NCBI RefSeq assembly: GCF_022749195.1
Contig: NZ_CP094226.1
Span: 646,001-710,000, forward strand
Direction of reading: 5' to 3'
Source: Streptococcus oralis
Lineage (GTDB): Bacteria; Bacillota; Bacilli; Lactobacillales; Streptococcaceae
Length of the DNA: 64,000 bases
Made by a program: the position numbers and the translations under genes. Shown here piece by piece: positions 26,535 to 36,445 of the stretch. How positions within the stretch are numbered: position 1 is the first letter of the stretch; the number at the start of each line of letters is the position of its first letter. The notes under the pieces were generated by a model. That model ran no database searches. It was given only the letters and a program-made list of their open reading frames with translations, and had not been told where the DNA came from.

Positions 26535-27470
26535 ATGTCGGTTTTAGTAAGAGATGTCATTGAAAAACTCAGACTAGATATTGTCTATGGTGAAGGCGAA
26601 TTACTTGAAAAAGAAATCAATACTGCAGACATTATGAGACCTGGTCTTGAAATGACGGGCTATTTTGATTACTATACACCAGAACGGATTCAGCTGTTAG
26701 GGATGAAGGAGTGGTCCTATTTAGTTGCCATGCCTGCCCAGAACCGTTATCAAGTTTTGAAGAAAATGTTTCTACCTGAAACACCTGCGGTTATCGTGGC
26801 TCGTGGTCTGGTAGTACCCGAGGAAATGTTGAGGGCTGCTAGAGAATGCAAGATTGCGATTTTAACCAGTCGAACAGCAACCAGTCGTTTATCTGGAGAA
26901 CTTTCTAGCTACCTTGATTCCCGTTTGGCTAAACGTACCAGTGTGCACGGTGTCTTGATGGATATCTATGGCATGGGTGTCTTGATCCAAGGGGATAGCG
27001 GTATCGGTAAGAGCGAGACAGGTCTTGAACTTGTGAAGCGTGGACACCGTTTAGTAGCAGACGATCGTGTAGATATTTATTCTAAGGATGAGATGACTCT
27101 TTGGGGCGAACCTGCTGAAATCTTGAAACATTTACTTGAGATTCGTGGAGTTGGGATTATCGATATCATGAGTCTCTATGGTGCAAGTGCTGTAAAAGAT
27201 TCTTCACAAGTTCAGCTAGCAGTTTATTTAGAAAATTATGATACGCATAAGACCTTTGACCGTCTAGGAAACAATGCCGAAGAACTCGAAGTTTCTGGTG
27301 TAACAATTCCGCGTATCCGCATTCCAGTAAAAACAGGACGAAATATCTCCGTTGTTATTGAGGCAGCTGCCATGAACTATCGTGCTAAAGAAATGGGCTT
27401 TGATGCGACACGTTTATTTGAAGAACGCTTGACAAATCTAATCGCTCAAAATGAGGTGAAACATGATTAA
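26535..27470 (+). CDS. hprK: HPr kinase/phosphorylase
   Basis: A 311-residue bifunctional HprK. It phosphorylates HPr on Ser46 using ATP or PPi and reverses this with phosphate. P-Ser-HPr is the CcpA corepressor, so this enzyme sets carbon catabolite repression. The C-terminal kinase domain shows the Walker [22 protein letters not shown], and the family signature [21 protein letters not shown]. The start at 26535 (MSVLV) has GGAGG 8 nt upstream; an in-frame ATG at 26520 precedes the SD. It overlaps lgt by 8 bp. Confidence 0.97.
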   Translation: MSVLVRDVIEKLRLDIVYGEGELLEKEINTADIMRPGLEMTGYFDYYTPERIQLLGMKEWSYLVAMPAQNRYQVLKKMFLPETPAVIVARGLVVPEEMLRAARECKIAILTSRTATSRLSGELSSYLDSRLAKRTSVHGVLMDIYGMGVLIQGDSGIGKSETGLELVKRGHRLVADDRVDIYSKDEMTLWGEPAEILKHLLEIRGVGIIDIMSLYGASAVKDSSQVQLAVYLENYDTHKTFDRLGNNAEELEVSGVTIPRIRIPVKTGRNISVVIEAAAMNYRAKEMGFDATRLFEERLTNLIAQNEVKHD

Positions 27471-28251
27471 TCCAGTCGCATTTGAAATTGGTCCCTTTGC
27501 TATTCGTTGGTATGCTTTGTGTATTGTAGCTGGTTTGGTTTTAGCAGTTTATCTTGCCATGAAAGAAGCTCCTAAAAAGAAAATCCTATCAGATGATATT
27601 TTGGATTTTATCCTGATTGCTTTTCCGGTAGCTATTTTAGGTGCTAGGCTATACTACGTACTCTTTCGCTTAGATTATTATCTGCAAAATCCAGGTGAAA
27701 TCATCGCCATTTGGAATGGTGGTTTGGCCATTTATGGAGGTTTGATAGCGGGCGCTATTGTCCTTTATATCTTTGCAGATAGAAAGCTGATTAATACTTG
27801 GGATTTCTTAGATATTGCAGCACCGAGTGTCATGATTGCCCAGAGTTTAGGGCGCTGGGGGAACTTCTTTAACCAAGAAGCTTATGGTGCAGCAGTAGAT
27901 AGTCTGGATTATTTGCCGGGCTTCATTCGTGACCAGATGTACATTGATGGTAGCTACCGTCAGCCGACCTTCTTATATGAGTCGGTTTGGAATCTGATTG
28001 GATTTGCTTTGATTCTAATTTTTAGACGAAAATTGAAGGGAATCAGACGTGGTCATATCACTGCTTTCTACTTGATTTGGTATGGTTTTGGTCGTATGAT
28101 CATCGAAGGAATGCGGACGGATAGTCTCATGTTCTTTGGTCTGCGAGTTTCCCAATGGTTATCAGTTATCCTTATCGGACTCGGTATTTTTATCATACTT
28201 TATCAAAATCGAAAGAAAGCCCCTTTCTATCATACAGAGGAGGAAAAATAA
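27463..28251 (+). CDS. lgt: Prolipoprotein diacylglyceryl transferase
   Basis: A 262-residue seven-helix membrane enzyme. It moves diacylglycerol from phosphatidylglycerol to the lipobox cysteine of prelipoproteins. Signature features are [11 protein letters not shown] near the N-terminus, [22 protein letters not shown], and the Lgt signature around [17 protein letters not shown] with its key Arg, Asn and His/Gly positions. It overlaps hprK by 8 bp and abuts the next gene (TAA then ATG). Likely clients in this window are the lipoproteins PstS and the amino-acid binding protein at 40644. Confidence 0.97.
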   Translation: MINPVAFEIGPFAIRWYALCIVAGLVLAVYLAMKEAPKKKILSDDILDFILIAFPVAILGARLYYVLFRLDYYLQNPGEIIAIWNGGLAIYGGLIAGAIVLYIFADRKLINTWDFLDIAAPSVMIAQSLGRWGNFFNQEAYGAAVDSLDYLPGFIRDQMYIDGSYRQPTFLYESVWNLIGFALILIFRRKLKGIRRGHITAFYLIWYGFGRMIIEGMRTDSLMFFGLRVSQWLSVILIGLGIFIILYQNRKKAPFYHTEEEK

Positions 28252-28635
28252 ATGTTAGAAGTTGCATATATACTTGTTGCGATTGCTTTGATTGTCTGTT
28301 TAGTCTATTTGACAATCACGATTCAAAAAGCAGGTCGTATGATTGATGAAACAGAGAAAACCATCAAAACGTTGAGCTCAGATGTGAACGTTACCTTGCA
28401 TCAGACTAATGAATTGTTGGTTAAGGTCAATGTGTTAGCAGACGATATCAATATCAAAGTTGCGACGATTGATCCACTTTTTACAGCTGTGGCAGACTTG
28501 TCTGAGTCAGTTTCTGACCTCAACCAACATGCACGTGTTTTAGGCAAAAAAGCTTCATCTGCTGGTTCAAAGACCATTAAAACAGGTGCAGGCTTGTCAG
28601 CTCTTCGTGTCGCAAGTAAATTTTTCAAAAAATAA
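28252..28635 (+). CDS. DUF948 domain-containing membrane protein
   Basis: A 127-residue protein: one N-terminal membrane helix (AYILVAIALIVCLVYLTITI) and a long coiled-coil-like tail (DETEKTIKTLSSDVNVTLHQTNELLVKV, VADLSESVSDLNQHARV). This is the DUF948 layout, usually found beside a YtxH gene as here. The role is unknown; the pair is often annotated as general-stress related. It begins immediately after the lgt stop, with GGAGG in the lgt end as RBS. Confidence 0.85.
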   Translation: MLEVAYILVAIALIVCLVYLTITIQKAGRMIDETEKTIKTLSSDVNVTLHQTNELLVKVNVLADDINIKVATIDPLFTAVADLSESVSDLNQHARVLGKKASSAGSKTIKTGAGLSALRVASKFFKK

Positions 28636-28650
28636 AAAAGGAGAAATCTT

Positions 28651-29049
28651 ATGGGAAAACTATCCTCTATCCTTTTAGGAACAGTTTCAGGTGCAGCTCT
28701 TGCTTTGTTTTTGACGAGTGACAAGGGTAAGCAAGCTTGTAGTCAAGCTCAGGATTTTCTAGATGATTTGAGAGAAGATCCAGAATATGCTAGAGAGCAA
28801 GTCTGTGAGAAATTGACAGAAGTGAAGGAACAGGCAACTGACTTTGTGCTGAAGACAAAGGAACAAGTAGAATCTGGTGAAATCACTTTTGATAGTGTCC
28901 TTGACCAAGCTAAAAACTGTGCTCGACAAGCGACAGAAGCGTCAAAGGAAACCTTTAACAATCTCAAGGAGCAGTGGCAAGAACAGTCAGCAACTCCAGA
29001 CGTCGCTGAAGACCAAGAAGAAATCATCATCGATATTACTGAAGTATAA
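28651..29049 (+). CDS. YtxH domain-containing protein
   Basis: A 132-residue protein with an N-terminal glycine/alanine-rich hydrophobic segment (SSILLGTVSGAALALFLTSDKGK), typical of YtxH, and a long charged helical tail. YtxH proteins are general-stress-associated in Bacillus, function unknown. It lies 15 bp after the DUF948 gene (RBS AAAGGAG) and is the last gene of the hprK-lgt operon, followed by a strong terminator. Confidence 0.85.
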   Translation: MGKLSSILLGTVSGAALALFLTSDKGKQACSQAQDFLDDLREDPEYAREQVCEKLTEVKEQATDFVLKTKEQVESGEITFDSVLDQAKNCARQATEASKETFNNLKEQWQEQSATPDVAEDQEEIIIDITEV

Positions 29050-29052
29050 GGT

Positions 29053-29087
29053 ATCACCATCTCTGGTTTTTGGAGATGGTGATTTTT
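29053..29087 (+). terminator. Terminator of the hprK-lgt operon
   Basis: Stem CACCATCTC / GAGATGGTG with a T-rich loop, followed by a T run. It ends only about 20 bp before the -10 of hemW. Confidence 0.85.
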
Positions 29088-29106
29088 ATCTGGGAAGCCG
29101 TCTTTG

Positions 29107-29115
29107 TGGTATAAT
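29107..29115 (+). promoter_or_regulatory. Extended -10 promoter placed for a leaderless transcript (hemW)
   Basis: TGG-TATAAT at 29107-29115, then 7 nt, then the hemW ATG at 29123. No SD precedes the ATG. The -35 region (TATCTG) is poor, as expected for an extended -10 promoter. Confidence 0.65.
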
Positions 29116-29122
29116 AAGTACT

Positions 29123-30253
29123 ATGCAGAAAAAACCAACGTCCGCCTATGTGCATATTCCCTTTTGCACACAGATTTGTTATTATTGTGACTTTTCAAAA
29201 GTATTTATCAAGAATCAACCAGTAGATAGTTACCTGGAGCATCTGCTAGAGGAGTTTCGTTCTTATGATATCCAAAAGTTGTCAACTCTCTACATCGGAG
29301 GTGGGACGCCAACGGCTCTGTCCGCTCCGCAATTAGAGCTGCTCTTAGATGGCTTGTCTAAAAACTTGGACTTGTCTGTCTTGGAAGAGTTGACCATTGA
29401 GGCCAACCCAGGCGATTTGGACGCGGATAAGATTGCGGTTTTGAAACAGTCGCCAGTCAATCGTGTTTCCTTAGGTGTGCAGACTTTTGATGACAAAATG
29501 CTGAAAAAGATTGGGCGCAGTCACTTGGAGAAGGATATTTATGAAAATATCGACCGCCTCAAACTGGCTGATTTTGACAATATCTCCATCGACTTGATTT
29601 ATGCATTGCCTGGTCAGACCATGGAGCAAGTCAAGGAAAATGTAGCTAAGGCTATCTCGCTTGATATTCCTCATATGAGCCTTTATAGCTTGATTTTGGA
29701 AAATCATACGGTCTTTATGAACCGCATGAGACGAGGGAAATTGCCCCTGCCCAAGGAGGAACTGGAAGCGGAGATGTTTGAGTACATCATCGCAGAACTG
29801 GAGCGAGCTGGTTTTGAGCATTATGAGATTTCCAATTTTTCTAAATCCGGATTTGAAAGTCGCCACAATCTCATGTACTGGGACAATGCTGAGTATTATG
29901 GTATCGGTGCGGGTGCTTCAGGTTATGTCAATGGGGTACGTTATAAAAACCACGGTCCTATCCGCCACTATCTCAATGCGGTAGAGGCAGGAAATGCTCG
30001 GATTACAGAAGAACACCTGAGTCAAAGGGAGCAGATGGAAGAAGAAATGTTCCTAGGCCTCCGCAAGAAATCTGGGGTTTCCATGGCGCGATTTGAGGAA
30101 AAATTCGGACGGTCCTTTGATGGACTTTATGGAAAAATTGTCAGGGACTTGACACAACAAGGTCTTATGCAGATCGATGGTGATCGTGTCCGAATGACAA
30201 AGAGAGGTCTCTTTTTAGGAGACACCGTAGCAGAACGATTTATTTTGGAGTAG
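29123..30253 (+). CDS. hemW: Radical SAM family heme chaperone HemW
   Basis: A 376-residue HemN-like radical SAM protein. The N-terminal AYVHIPFCTQICYYCDF carries the CxxxCxxC cluster ligands. TLYIGGGTPTAL, EANPGDLD, RVSLGVQTF and GAGASGYVNGVRYKN follow. Lactic acid bacteria do not make heme, so the usual CPO label is wrong for such proteins. HemW binds heme and passes it to haem-requiring enzymes. The start at 29123 follows the family N-terminus. The promoter sits 8 nt before the ATG and there is no RBS, so the mRNA should be leaderless. The thioesterase gene follows by 4 bp. Confidence 0.9.
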   Translation: MQKKPTSAYVHIPFCTQICYYCDFSKVFIKNQPVDSYLEHLLEEFRSYDIQKLSTLYIGGGTPTALSAPQLELLLDGLSKNLDLSVLEELTIEANPGDLDADKIAVLKQSPVNRVSLGVQTFDDKMLKKIGRSHLEKDIYENIDRLKLADFDNISIDLIYALPGQTMEQVKENVAKAISLDIPHMSLYSLILENHTVFMNRMRRGKLPLPKEELEAEMFEYIIAELERAGFEHYEISNFSKSGFESRHNLMYWDNAEYYGIGAGASGYVNGVRYKNHGPIRHYLNAVEAGNARITEEHLSQREQMEEEMFLGLRKKSGVSMARFEEKFGRSFDGLYGKIVRDLTQQGLMQIDGDRVRMTKRGLFLGDTVAERFILE

Positions 30254-30257
30254 AACA

Positions 30258-30995
30258 ATGGGCTTAACTTATCAAATGAAAATGAAAATTCCTTTTGATA
30301 TGGCGGACATGAACGGTCATATCAAACTTCCAGATGTGATTTTGCTGTCCCTGCAAGTATCAGGTATGCAGTCGATTGAACTGGGAGTTAGCGACAAGGA
30401 CGTATTGGAGCGTTACAATCTGGTCTGGATTATCACGGATTATGAAATTGAAGTGGTTCGCTTGCCTCGCTTTGCTGAAGAGATTACGATTGAAACAGAA
30501 GCTTTGAGCTATAATCGTCTCTTTTGCTATCGTCGCTTCACTCTCTACGATGAAGCAGGTCAAGAAATCATTCGCATGGTAGCAACCTTTGTTCTCATGG
30601 ACAGAGACAGTCGTAAAGTTCATGCTGTCGAACCGGAGATTGTTGCTCCTTATCAGTCTGAGTTTGATAAAAAACTCATCCGTGGGCCAAAGTATGCAAA
30701 TCTAGAAGATCCGATCAGTAAAGACTACCATGTTCGTTTTTACGACTTGGATATGAATGGTCATGTCAATAATAGCAAATACCTAGATTGGATTTTTGAG
30801 GTCATGGGAGCAGACTTTTTGACCAAGTATATTCCAAAGAAAATCAATCTCAAGTATGTCAAAGAAGTGCGACCAGGTGGTATGATTGCTTCAGCGTATG
30901 AACTCAAGGGATTAGAAAGCAAGCATGAGATTATCAGTGATGGGGAGATCAATGCTCAAGCTATGATTACGTGGCAAGAAATTGAAGGCAATTAG
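30258..30995 (+). CDS. Acyl-ACP thioesterase
   Basis: A 245-residue thioesterase of the FatA/FatB-like family: two hotdog domains, with [17 protein letters not shown] in the first half and [17 protein letters not shown] in the second. The second carries the Asn/His residues typical of the acyl-ACP thioesterase active site. It releases free fatty acids from acyl-ACP. It starts 4 bp after hemW with GGAG in the hemW end, and is followed by the HAD gene 10 bp later, so it is translationally linked to that transcript. Confidence 0.88.
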   Translation: MGLTYQMKMKIPFDMADMNGHIKLPDVILLSLQVSGMQSIELGVSDKDVLERYNLVWIITDYEIEVVRLPRFAEEITIETEALSYNRLFCYRRFTLYDEAGQEIIRMVATFVLMDRDSRKVHAVEPEIVAPYQSEFDKKLIRGPKYANLEDPISKDYHVRFYDLDMNGHVNNSKYLDWIFEVMGADFLTKYIPKKINLKYVKEVRPGGMIASAYELKGLESKHEIISDGEINAQAMITWQEIEGN

Positions 30996-31005
30996 AAAGG
31001 ACGAT

Positions 31006-31779
31006 ATGGCTTATAAAGGTTATTTAATTGATTTAGACGGAACCATTTACAAGGGGAAAGACCGGATTCCGGCAGGTGAGGCTTTTGTGCATGAGTTGCA
31101 AAAGCGAGAAATTCCCTATCTCTTTGTGACCAACAATACAACTCGTACTCCTGAGAGCGTTCAAGAAATGTTGGCTCAGAATTTTAACATTAATACCCCC
31201 CTATCAACTGTCTATACAGCAACTCTGGCAACCATCGACTATATGAACGACTTGGGACTGGAAAAGACAGTCTATGTCATTGGTGAAGCAGGGCTCAAGG
31301 ATGCTATCCAGGCGGCAGGTTATGTCGAAGACAAGGAAAATCCAGCCTATGTGGTCGTTGGACTGGACTGGCAAGTTGACTATGAAAAATTTGCCACAGC
31401 AACTCTAGCTATCCAAAAGGGTGCTCACTTTATCGGAACCAACCCTGACCTCAATATCCCAACAGAGCGTGGTCTCTTGCCAGGTGCTGGTTCACTAATT
31501 ACACTTATTGAAGTAGCAACACGTGTAAAACCAGTTTATATCGGAAAACCGAATGCCATCATCATGGACAAGGCAGTTGAGCACTTGGGCTTGGATCGAG
31601 AAGACTTGCTCATGGTTGGGGACAACTATCTGACGGATATTCGAGCAGGCATTGACAATGGCATTTCAACGCTCTTGGTGACGACAGGTTTTACCAAGGC
31701 AGAAGAAGTGGCTGACCTGCCAATTGCACCAACACATGTGCTTTCTAGCCTAGAGGAGTGGGATTTTGATGAAAACTAA
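31006..31779 (+). CDS. HAD-type sugar phosphatase, TIGR01457 (NagD-like)
   Basis: A 257-residue HAD-IIA hydrolase. Motif I is [12 protein letters not shown], motif [12 protein letters not shown], motif III the Lys in [10 protein letters not shown], and motif [19 protein letters not shown]. The TIGR01457 Firmicutes family acts on small phosphorylated metabolites; the natural substrate is uncertain. The start at 31006 uses the AAAGGA before it, inside the short gap after the thioesterase. Its 3' end overlaps the next gene by about 11 bp. Confidence 0.88.
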   Translation: MAYKGYLIDLDGTIYKGKDRIPAGEAFVHELQKREIPYLFVTNNTTRTPESVQEMLAQNFNINTPLSTVYTATLATIDYMNDLGLEKTVYVIGEAGLKDAIQAAGYVEDKENPAYVVVGLDWQVDYEKFATATLAIQKGAHFIGTNPDLNIPTERGLLPGAGSLITLIEVATRVKPVYIGKPNAIIMDKAVEHLGLDREDLLMVGDNYLTDIRAGIDNGISTLLVTTGFTKAEEVADLPIAPTHVLSSLEEWDFDEN

Positions 31780-32389
31780 ACTAACCTTTTGGGGAAGTAT
31801 GCTCTTTCTCCTCTCTCTTTCTATTCTTCTGACCATTTATCTGGCATGGATTTTCTATCCTTTGGAGATTGAGTGGCCAAACTTAGTGGATCGAGTCTAT
31901 CTAAAGCGAGAAACCATTCTGTATAACTTTCATATCTTGATGAATTACCTGACCAATCCCTTTAGTCAGGTTTTGGAGATGCCAGATTTTCGTTCATCAG
32001 CGGCTGGTTTACATCACTTTGCGGTGGTGAAGAATCTCTTTCACCTAGTTCAGCTAGTTGCCCTAGTGACACTACCAAGTTTTTATTTTTTTGATAGAAA
32101 GATTGTAAAAAAAGGTTTTCTCCCTCTATATCGTAAAAGTATCCTAACTCTAGTACTATTGCCCCTGATCATTGGGCTTGTAGGAGTGTTGATTGGTTTT
32201 GAGCAATTCTTTACTCTTTTCCATCAGATTCTCTTTTGGGGAGATGATACCTGGCTTTTTGATCCAGCAAAGGATCGAGTTATTCTGATTTTACCAGAGA
32301 TTTTCTTCCTCCATGCCTTTGTACTTTTCTTTGCTTTGTATGAAGGAATATTAGGTTTCCTTCTTGTCGAGGCTTCAAGGAAAAAGTAG
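31769..32389 (+). CDS. TIGR01906 family integral membrane protein
   Basis: A 207-residue membrane protein with about four transmembrane segments ([74 protein letters not shown]) and the conserved extracytoplasmic motif [22 protein letters not shown] typical of TIGR01906. Function unknown. The ATG at 31769 is used; a TTG one codon earlier is an alternative. It overlaps the HAD gene and has GAGGAG as SD. Confidence 0.85.
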   Translation: MKTKLTFWGSMLFLLSLSILLTIYLAWIFYPLEIEWPNLVDRVYLKRETILYNFHILMNYLTNPFSQVLEMPDFRSSAAGLHHFAVVKNLFHLVQLVALVTLPSFYFFDRKIVKKGFLPLYRKSILTLVLLPLIIGLVGVLIGFEQFFTLFHQILFWGDDTWLFDPAKDRVILILPEIFFLHAFVLFFALYEGILGFLLVEASRKK

Positions 32390-32498
32390 ATAAAATTCTG
32401 TATTTTTTAATAAAAACCGAGAGAAGTCGCTCTGCTCCCTATTTATTGTTAGGTTATCCTAAAGATAAACTTGCAAAGCAGGAGATTTTTGCAGAAAA

Positions 32499-32532
32499 CA
32501 GTCTATTTTCTATGAAAAAATAGGCTTTTTTT
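32499..32532 (+). terminator. Terminator upstream of spxA2
   Basis: Imperfect stem AGTCTATTTTC / GAAAAAATAGGCT around TAT, then seven Ts. It lies in the 218-bp gap before spxA2. No gene is visible in the rest of the gap. Confidence 0.65.
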
Positions 32533-32543
32533 CTAAAAATACC

Positions 32544-32572
32544 TAGTCAAGCGCTTTATTTTTTTGTATAAT
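32544..32572 (+). promoter_or_regulatory. spxA2 promoter
   Basis: TAGTCA at 32544-32549, a 17-bp spacer and TATAAT at 32567-32572, about 35 bp before the ATG. The RBS GAAGAGAAAAG is modest. Confidence 0.6.
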
Positions 32573-32607
32573 AGAAATAGCAAGTATAAATAAAAGAAGA
32601 GAAAAGC

Positions 32608-33009
32608 ATGATTACACTATTTTTATCACCGAGTTGTACATCATGTCGTAAGGCAAAGGCTTGGTTAGAGACGCATAAAGTGCCCTTTCAAGAGCATAAT
32701 ATTATGACTAGTCCTTTAACAAGAAAAGAATTACAACATATTCTTTCCTTGACCGAAAATGGTACTGATGACATCATTTCAACTCGTTCAAAAATTTTTC
32801 AAAAATTGGATATTGATGTAGAGAGTATCTCGGTATCAGAGTTGCTTCAGTTGATTGAGCAATATCCTAGTCTTTTGCGTCGCCCAATTATTATAGATAC
32901 CAAACGTATGCAAATCGGTTTTAATGAAGATGAGATTCGTGCTTTTCTCCCTCGTAGTTACCGTAAACAAGAATTGAAAGAAGCAACATTGAGAGCTGGT
33001 ATTGGATAG
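32608..33009 (+). CDS. spxA2: Spx-family stress regulator (SpxA2 type)
   Basis: A 133-residue ArsC-fold protein that binds the RNA polymerase alpha C-terminal domain and redirects transcription under oxidative or envelope stress. The redox CxxC switch is in SPSCTSCRKAKAW (Cys10/Cys13). The RRPIIIDTKRMQIGFNEDEIRAFLPR block is typical. The N-terminus MITLFLSPSCTSC matches streptococcal SpxA2 rather than SpxA1. The SpxA2/A1 call rests on remembered family sequences. The UPF0223 gene starts directly after its stop. Confidence 0.88.
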   Translation: MITLFLSPSCTSCRKAKAWLETHKVPFQEHNIMTSPLTRKELQHILSLTENGTDDIISTRSKIFQKLDIDVESISVSELLQLIEQYPSLLRRPIIIDTKRMQIGFNEDEIRAFLPRSYRKQELKEATLRAGIG

Positions 33010-33288
33010 ATGAACAAACAGTATAGTTACCCACTAGATTTGTCGTGGAGCACTGAAGAACTTGCTTCAGTGCTTTCTTTTTTTAATGATGTTGAAGCTG
33101 CTTATGAAGATAAGGTAGAAGCAAAAAAACTGCTAGATTCTTATAAGGAATTTAAGTCTGTCGTCCCGAGCAAAAGTGAAGAAAAGCGCCTAGGTCGCGA
33201 ATTTGAGACGGCTAGCGGTTATTCCTGCTATCATGCAGTTCAATTAGCAAAAGAAAAAAGAGAAGGGAAGATTTCTCTTGGAAACTAA
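33010..33288 (+). CDS. UPF0223 family protein
   Basis: A 92-residue protein of the UPF0223/YktA family, recognised by the N-terminus [21 protein letters not shown] and the C-terminal [18 protein letters not shown]. Function unknown. The ATG directly follows the spxA2 stop. Its end overlaps the inositol-monophosphatase-like gene by 11 bp. This conserved coupling with an IMPase-type gene is common in Firmicutes. Confidence 0.88.
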   Translation: MNKQYSYPLDLSWSTEELASVLSFFNDVEAAYEDKVEAKKLLDSYKEFKSVVPSKSEEKRLGREFETASGYSCYHAVQLAKEKREGKISLGN

Positions 33289-34051
33289 ATTTGAATTTGC
33301 CAAACAGATTGTGCAGGAAGCTGCTAACTATATTTTGGCTCACATGAAAGAAGATTTGCAGGTTGAGCGCAAGTCCTCCCCTACAGACTTGGTGACGCGT
33401 TTGGACAAGGAGGTCCAGGAACTCTTGGTTGATCGGATCAAGTACTCCTATCCTGAGGACTTGATTTGCGCGGAAGAGGGTTGTTTACGTGCTGCAGTCG
33501 GTCAAGGTTCCGTTTGGGTGATTGATCCCATTGACGGTACCAATAACTTTGTCGCCCAGCAGGAAGATTTTGCTGTGATGTTGGCTTATTTTGAGGATGG
33601 TGTGGGCAAATTTGGTATCATCTATGATGTCATGAAAGGTGATTGTTACCATGGTGGTGGTGCCTTTCCTCCTTGCCGCAATAATGAGCCCTTACCGCCT
33701 TTTAAAAAGAAACCTCTTCAAGAATTTTTAGTTGCTGGTAACTCAGGTATGTTTGAAAGCAATGAGTGGGGCTTGGGTGATTTGGGTCGAGCAGCGTTGG
33801 GTGTCCGTGTTTACGGCAGTGCGGCCATTAGTTTTGCCAAGGTTTTATCGGGTCGTCTTTTGACTTATATTACCTACTTGCAGCCATGGGATTACGCTGC
33901 GGCCAGTATCTTAGGGGAAAGTCTGGGTTATCGCCTTCTTACGGTATCGGGTGAGCCTGCTGATTTTAAAACGCGTCAGCCTGTCATGATGGTGCCAATC
34001 GAGATGCAAGAAGAGATTCAGTCTTATATCTACGAAAGGAAAGAGAACTAA
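33278..34051 (+). CDS. Inositol monophosphatase family protein
   Basis: A 257-residue phosphatase of the IMPase/FBPase superfamily. Metal-binding motifs are seen at [19 protein letters not shown] and [11 protein letters not shown]. Likely substrates include inositol-phosphate-like compounds, PAP or other small phosphates; the specific one is unknown. Translation appears to start at TTG (33278), 11 bp inside the upstream gene, preceded by GAAGGGAAG. No ATG gives a full-length family N-terminus. The rRNA methyltransferase starts right after its stop. Confidence 0.88.
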   Translation: METKFEFAKQIVQEAANYILAHMKEDLQVERKSSPTDLVTRLDKEVQELLVDRIKYSYPEDLICAEEGCLRAAVGQGSVWVIDPIDGTNNFVAQQEDFAVMLAYFEDGVGKFGIIYDVMKGDCYHGGGAFPPCRNNEPLPPFKKKPLQEFLVAGNSGMFESNEWGLGDLGRAALGVRVYGSAAISFAKVLSGRLLTYITYLQPWDYAAASILGESLGYRLLTVSGEPADFKTRQPVMMVPIEMQEEIQSYIYERKEN

Positions 34052-35356
34052 ATGCAATTTCCAGAAGGATTTGTTGAAAAATATGAAGCGATACTAGAAG
34101 ACGAGGCAAGAGACTTTCTTGCCTCTTTTAAACAAGAAGCAGTTTCGGCTTTTCGGGTCAATCCCTTAAAAGAAAGTCAGTTATCGTTTGCAGATGCTAT
34201 TCCCCATACACCTTGGGGGTATTATGGTAAGGTTTCTGGGAAATCTCCAGAGCATGTGACCGGTTTCGTTTATTCGCAAGAGCCTGCAGCCCAAATGGTG
34301 GCCCAGGTAGCTCAACCAATTCCTGGCATGAAGGTCTTGGACTTGGCGGCGGCTCCAGGTGGAAAATCCACTCAACTAGCAGCTTATCTGGCTAATCAAG
34401 GAGTCCTTGTTTCCAACGAAATCTCAAGCAAGCGTGCTAAAATTTTAGTGGAAAATATGGAGCGATTTGGAGCTACAAACGTTGTTGTGACTAATGAATC
34501 TGCTGACCGATTGGCCAAGGTTTTTAAAGGTTACTTTGATGTGATTGTCCTTGATGCACCTTGCTCGGGTGAAGGGATGTTTCGTAAGCAGCCCGATGCC
34601 ATGGATTATTGGAGTACCGATTATCCTAGTCAATGTGCTAGTCTTCAAAGAGAAATTTTAGAAGATGCAGTGACCATGCTTGCAGAAGGTGGCAGTTTGG
34701 TCTATTCGACCTGTACTTGGGCACCTGAGGAAAATGAAGAAATCGTCCACTGGTTACTGGACACTTATGATTTTGAACTGCTTCCGGTTGAGCATGTGAA
34801 CGGTATGGTAGCAGGAATTGATCTTCCTGAAACGGCTCGGATGTACCCTCATCATTTCAAGGGAGAAGGTCAGTTTGTTGCCCACCTGCAGTTTAAGGGA
34901 CAAAATCCAGCACCTAAATTCAAGGCTAGCAAAAGCAATCTCAGTCAGGAACAGCTGGCCTTGTGGCAAGAATTTGCCCAAAAACACTTGCGAGTCAATC
35001 TAACTGGTATCTTGCAGACTTTTGGAGACCAACTCTATCTCTTGCAAGAGATGCTACCGGATCTAGGGAAACTCAAAATTGCTAGGAATGGCCTCCATCT
35101 GGGTACTTTTAAGAAGAAACGCTTCGAACCAAGCTTTGCTCTGGGATTAGCCTTGAAACCAAGTCAAGTAAAACAAAGTGTCGAAATCAATGATAACGAC
35201 TTTGTAAAATATGTGGCTGGTGAGACTGTTCAATTGTCTGAAGCTCGACCAAATGGCTGGTACCAAGTTGTGGTTCAAGGAAATGGATTAGGCTTTGCCA
35301 AGGTAACGGGAAATGTTTTGAAAAATTATTATCCTAAAGGACTCAGATTCAGGTGA
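34052..35356 (+). CDS. RsmB/NOP family (RsmF-like) rRNA m5C methyltransferase
   Basis: A 434-residue RNA cytosine-5 methyltransferase. The SAM motif is VLDLAAAPGGKSTQLA, the catalytic motif IV is LDAPCSGEGMFRK, and motif VI is YSTCTWAPEENEEIV; both cysteines are present. The C-terminal ~130 residues form the RsmF/YebU-type RNA-binding extension, found in the 16S rRNA methyltransferase RsmF. It starts with no gap after the IMPase gene. No obvious terminator follows, but a 210-bp gap separates it from pstS. Confidence 0.88.
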   Translation: MQFPEGFVEKYEAILEDEARDFLASFKQEAVSAFRVNPLKESQLSFADAIPHTPWGYYGKVSGKSPEHVTGFVYSQEPAAQMVAQVAQPIPGMKVLDLAAAPGGKSTQLAAYLANQGVLVSNEISSKRAKILVENMERFGATNVVVTNESADRLAKVFKGYFDVIVLDAPCSGEGMFRKQPDAMDYWSTDYPSQCASLQREILEDAVTMLAEGGSLVYSTCTWAPEENEEIVHWLLDTYDFELLPVEHVNGMVAGIDLPETARMYPHHFKGEGQFVAHLQFKGQNPAPKFKASKSNLSQEQLALWQEFAQKHLRVNLTGILQTFGDQLYLLQEMLPDLGKLKIARNGLHLGTFKKKRFEPSFALGLALKPSQVKQSVEINDNDFVKYVAGETVQLSEARPNGWYQVVVQGNGLGFAKVTGNVLKNYYPKGLRFR

Positions 35357-35566
35357 AAAAGCTAGTCAAAGAACCTATTCTATGTTATAGTGGAAGTATG
35401 AGTTTTTTCTGATAGTCTTTCATTATTACTTATATTATACGATGGAATTGTCCGCTCCGAAGAATGACTAGATAAAATAAAGTGGGACAATCATTGATGA
35501 TTATTGGATGATCAGGACAAACGGAAGAAATCAGAACATTTATCATTATGTTCAAGGAGAATAACA
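35357..35566 (+). promoter_or_regulatory. pst operon leader region
   Basis: A 210-bp gap. An AT-rich stretch CTTATATTATAC near 35429-35440 may hold the pstS -10, preceded by TTTCATTATTAC-like repeats that could be a Pho-type site. TTGTCC near 35448 can pair with GGGACAA near 35483 or with a second GGACAA near 35515, so alternative leader hairpins are possible. No consensus site could be confirmed by eye. Confidence 0.35.
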
Positions 35567-36445
35567 GTGAAAAAAAGAAAAAAGCTCGTCATGTCTCTTG
35601 CAGCTCTTTTGATAGCAGGTTCTCTTGCAGGATGTGCTAGCTGGATTGATCGTGGAGAATCCATGACAGCCGTTGGTTCAACTGCTCTTCAGCCTCTTGT
35701 CGAAGCGGCAGCAGATGAATTCGGTTCTAGAAACATCGGAAAAACAGTCAATGTTCAAGGTGGTGGATCGGGTACAGGCCTATCTCAAGTCCAGTCTGGA
35801 GCAGTTGACATCGGGAACTCTGACGTCTTTGCAGAGGAAAAAGAAGGAATCGATGCTTCAGCTCTGGTAGACCACAAGGTTGCAGTGGCTGGTCTTGCAG
35901 TGATTGTAAACAAGGAAGTGGATGTTGAAAATCTCACAACCGAGCAACTTCGCAAAATCTTTACAGGTGAAGTGACCAACTGGAAAGAAGTTGGGGGCAA
36001 AGACCTGGCCATTTCAATCATCAACCGAGCAGCAAGTTCTGGTTCACGAGCGACGTTTGATACGGTGATTATGAATGGCCAAGCGGCAATGCAGAGCCAA
36101 GAACAGGATTCTAACGGGATGGTCAAGTCGATTGTATCCCAAACGCCTGGAGCCATTTCTTACCTGGCTTTTGCCTATGTAGATGACTCCGTGAAAAGCA
36201 TGAAACTGAATGGGTATGAACCTACATCTGAGAATGTAACGACCAACAATTGGCCTTTGTGGTCTTATGAACATATGTACACACTTGGTCAGCCAAATGA
36301 GTTAGCTGCTGAATTCCTGAATTTCGTCCTCTCAGATGAAGCCCAAAATGGGATTGTTAAGGGAATGGGCTATATTTCCATCAATGAAATGAAAGTCCAA
36401 AAGGATGCTTCAGGTACCGTTACAGCAGTAGAAGGAGGTCAATAA
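35567..36445 (+). CDS. pstS: Phosphate ABC transporter substrate-binding lipoprotein
   Basis: A 292-residue high-affinity phosphate-binding lipoprotein. The signal peptide ends in a lipobox (SLAGC), so it is lipidated by Lgt (gene at 27463). The phosphate-binding P-loop-like motif VGSTALQPL and [12 protein letters not shown] are clear, as is SGSRATFD. The start is GTG at 35567, 8 nt after AAGGAG; the longer open frame upstream has no RBS. It is first in pstS-C-A-B-B-phoU and overlaps pstC at ATAATGA. Confidence 0.95.
   Translation: MKKRKKLVMSLAALLIAGSLAGCASWIDRGESMTAVGSTALQPLVEAAADEFGSRNIGKTVNVQGGGSGTGLSQVQSGAVDIGNSDVFAEEKEGIDASALVDHKVAVAGLAVIVNKEVDVENLTTEQLRKIFTGEVTNWKEVGGKDLAISIINRAASSGSRATFDTVIMNGQAAMQSQEQDSNGMVKSIVSQTPGAISYLAFAYVDDSVKSMKLNGYEPTSENVTTNNWPLWSYEHMYTLGQPNELAAEFLNFVLSDEAQNGIVKGMGYISINEMKVQKDASGTVTAVEGGQ

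Noticed and set aside
28877..29122. N-terminal extension of the hemW frame
   Set aside because: It runs through the YtxH gene in another frame and across a terminator; the radical SAM family starts at MQKKPTSAYVHIP.
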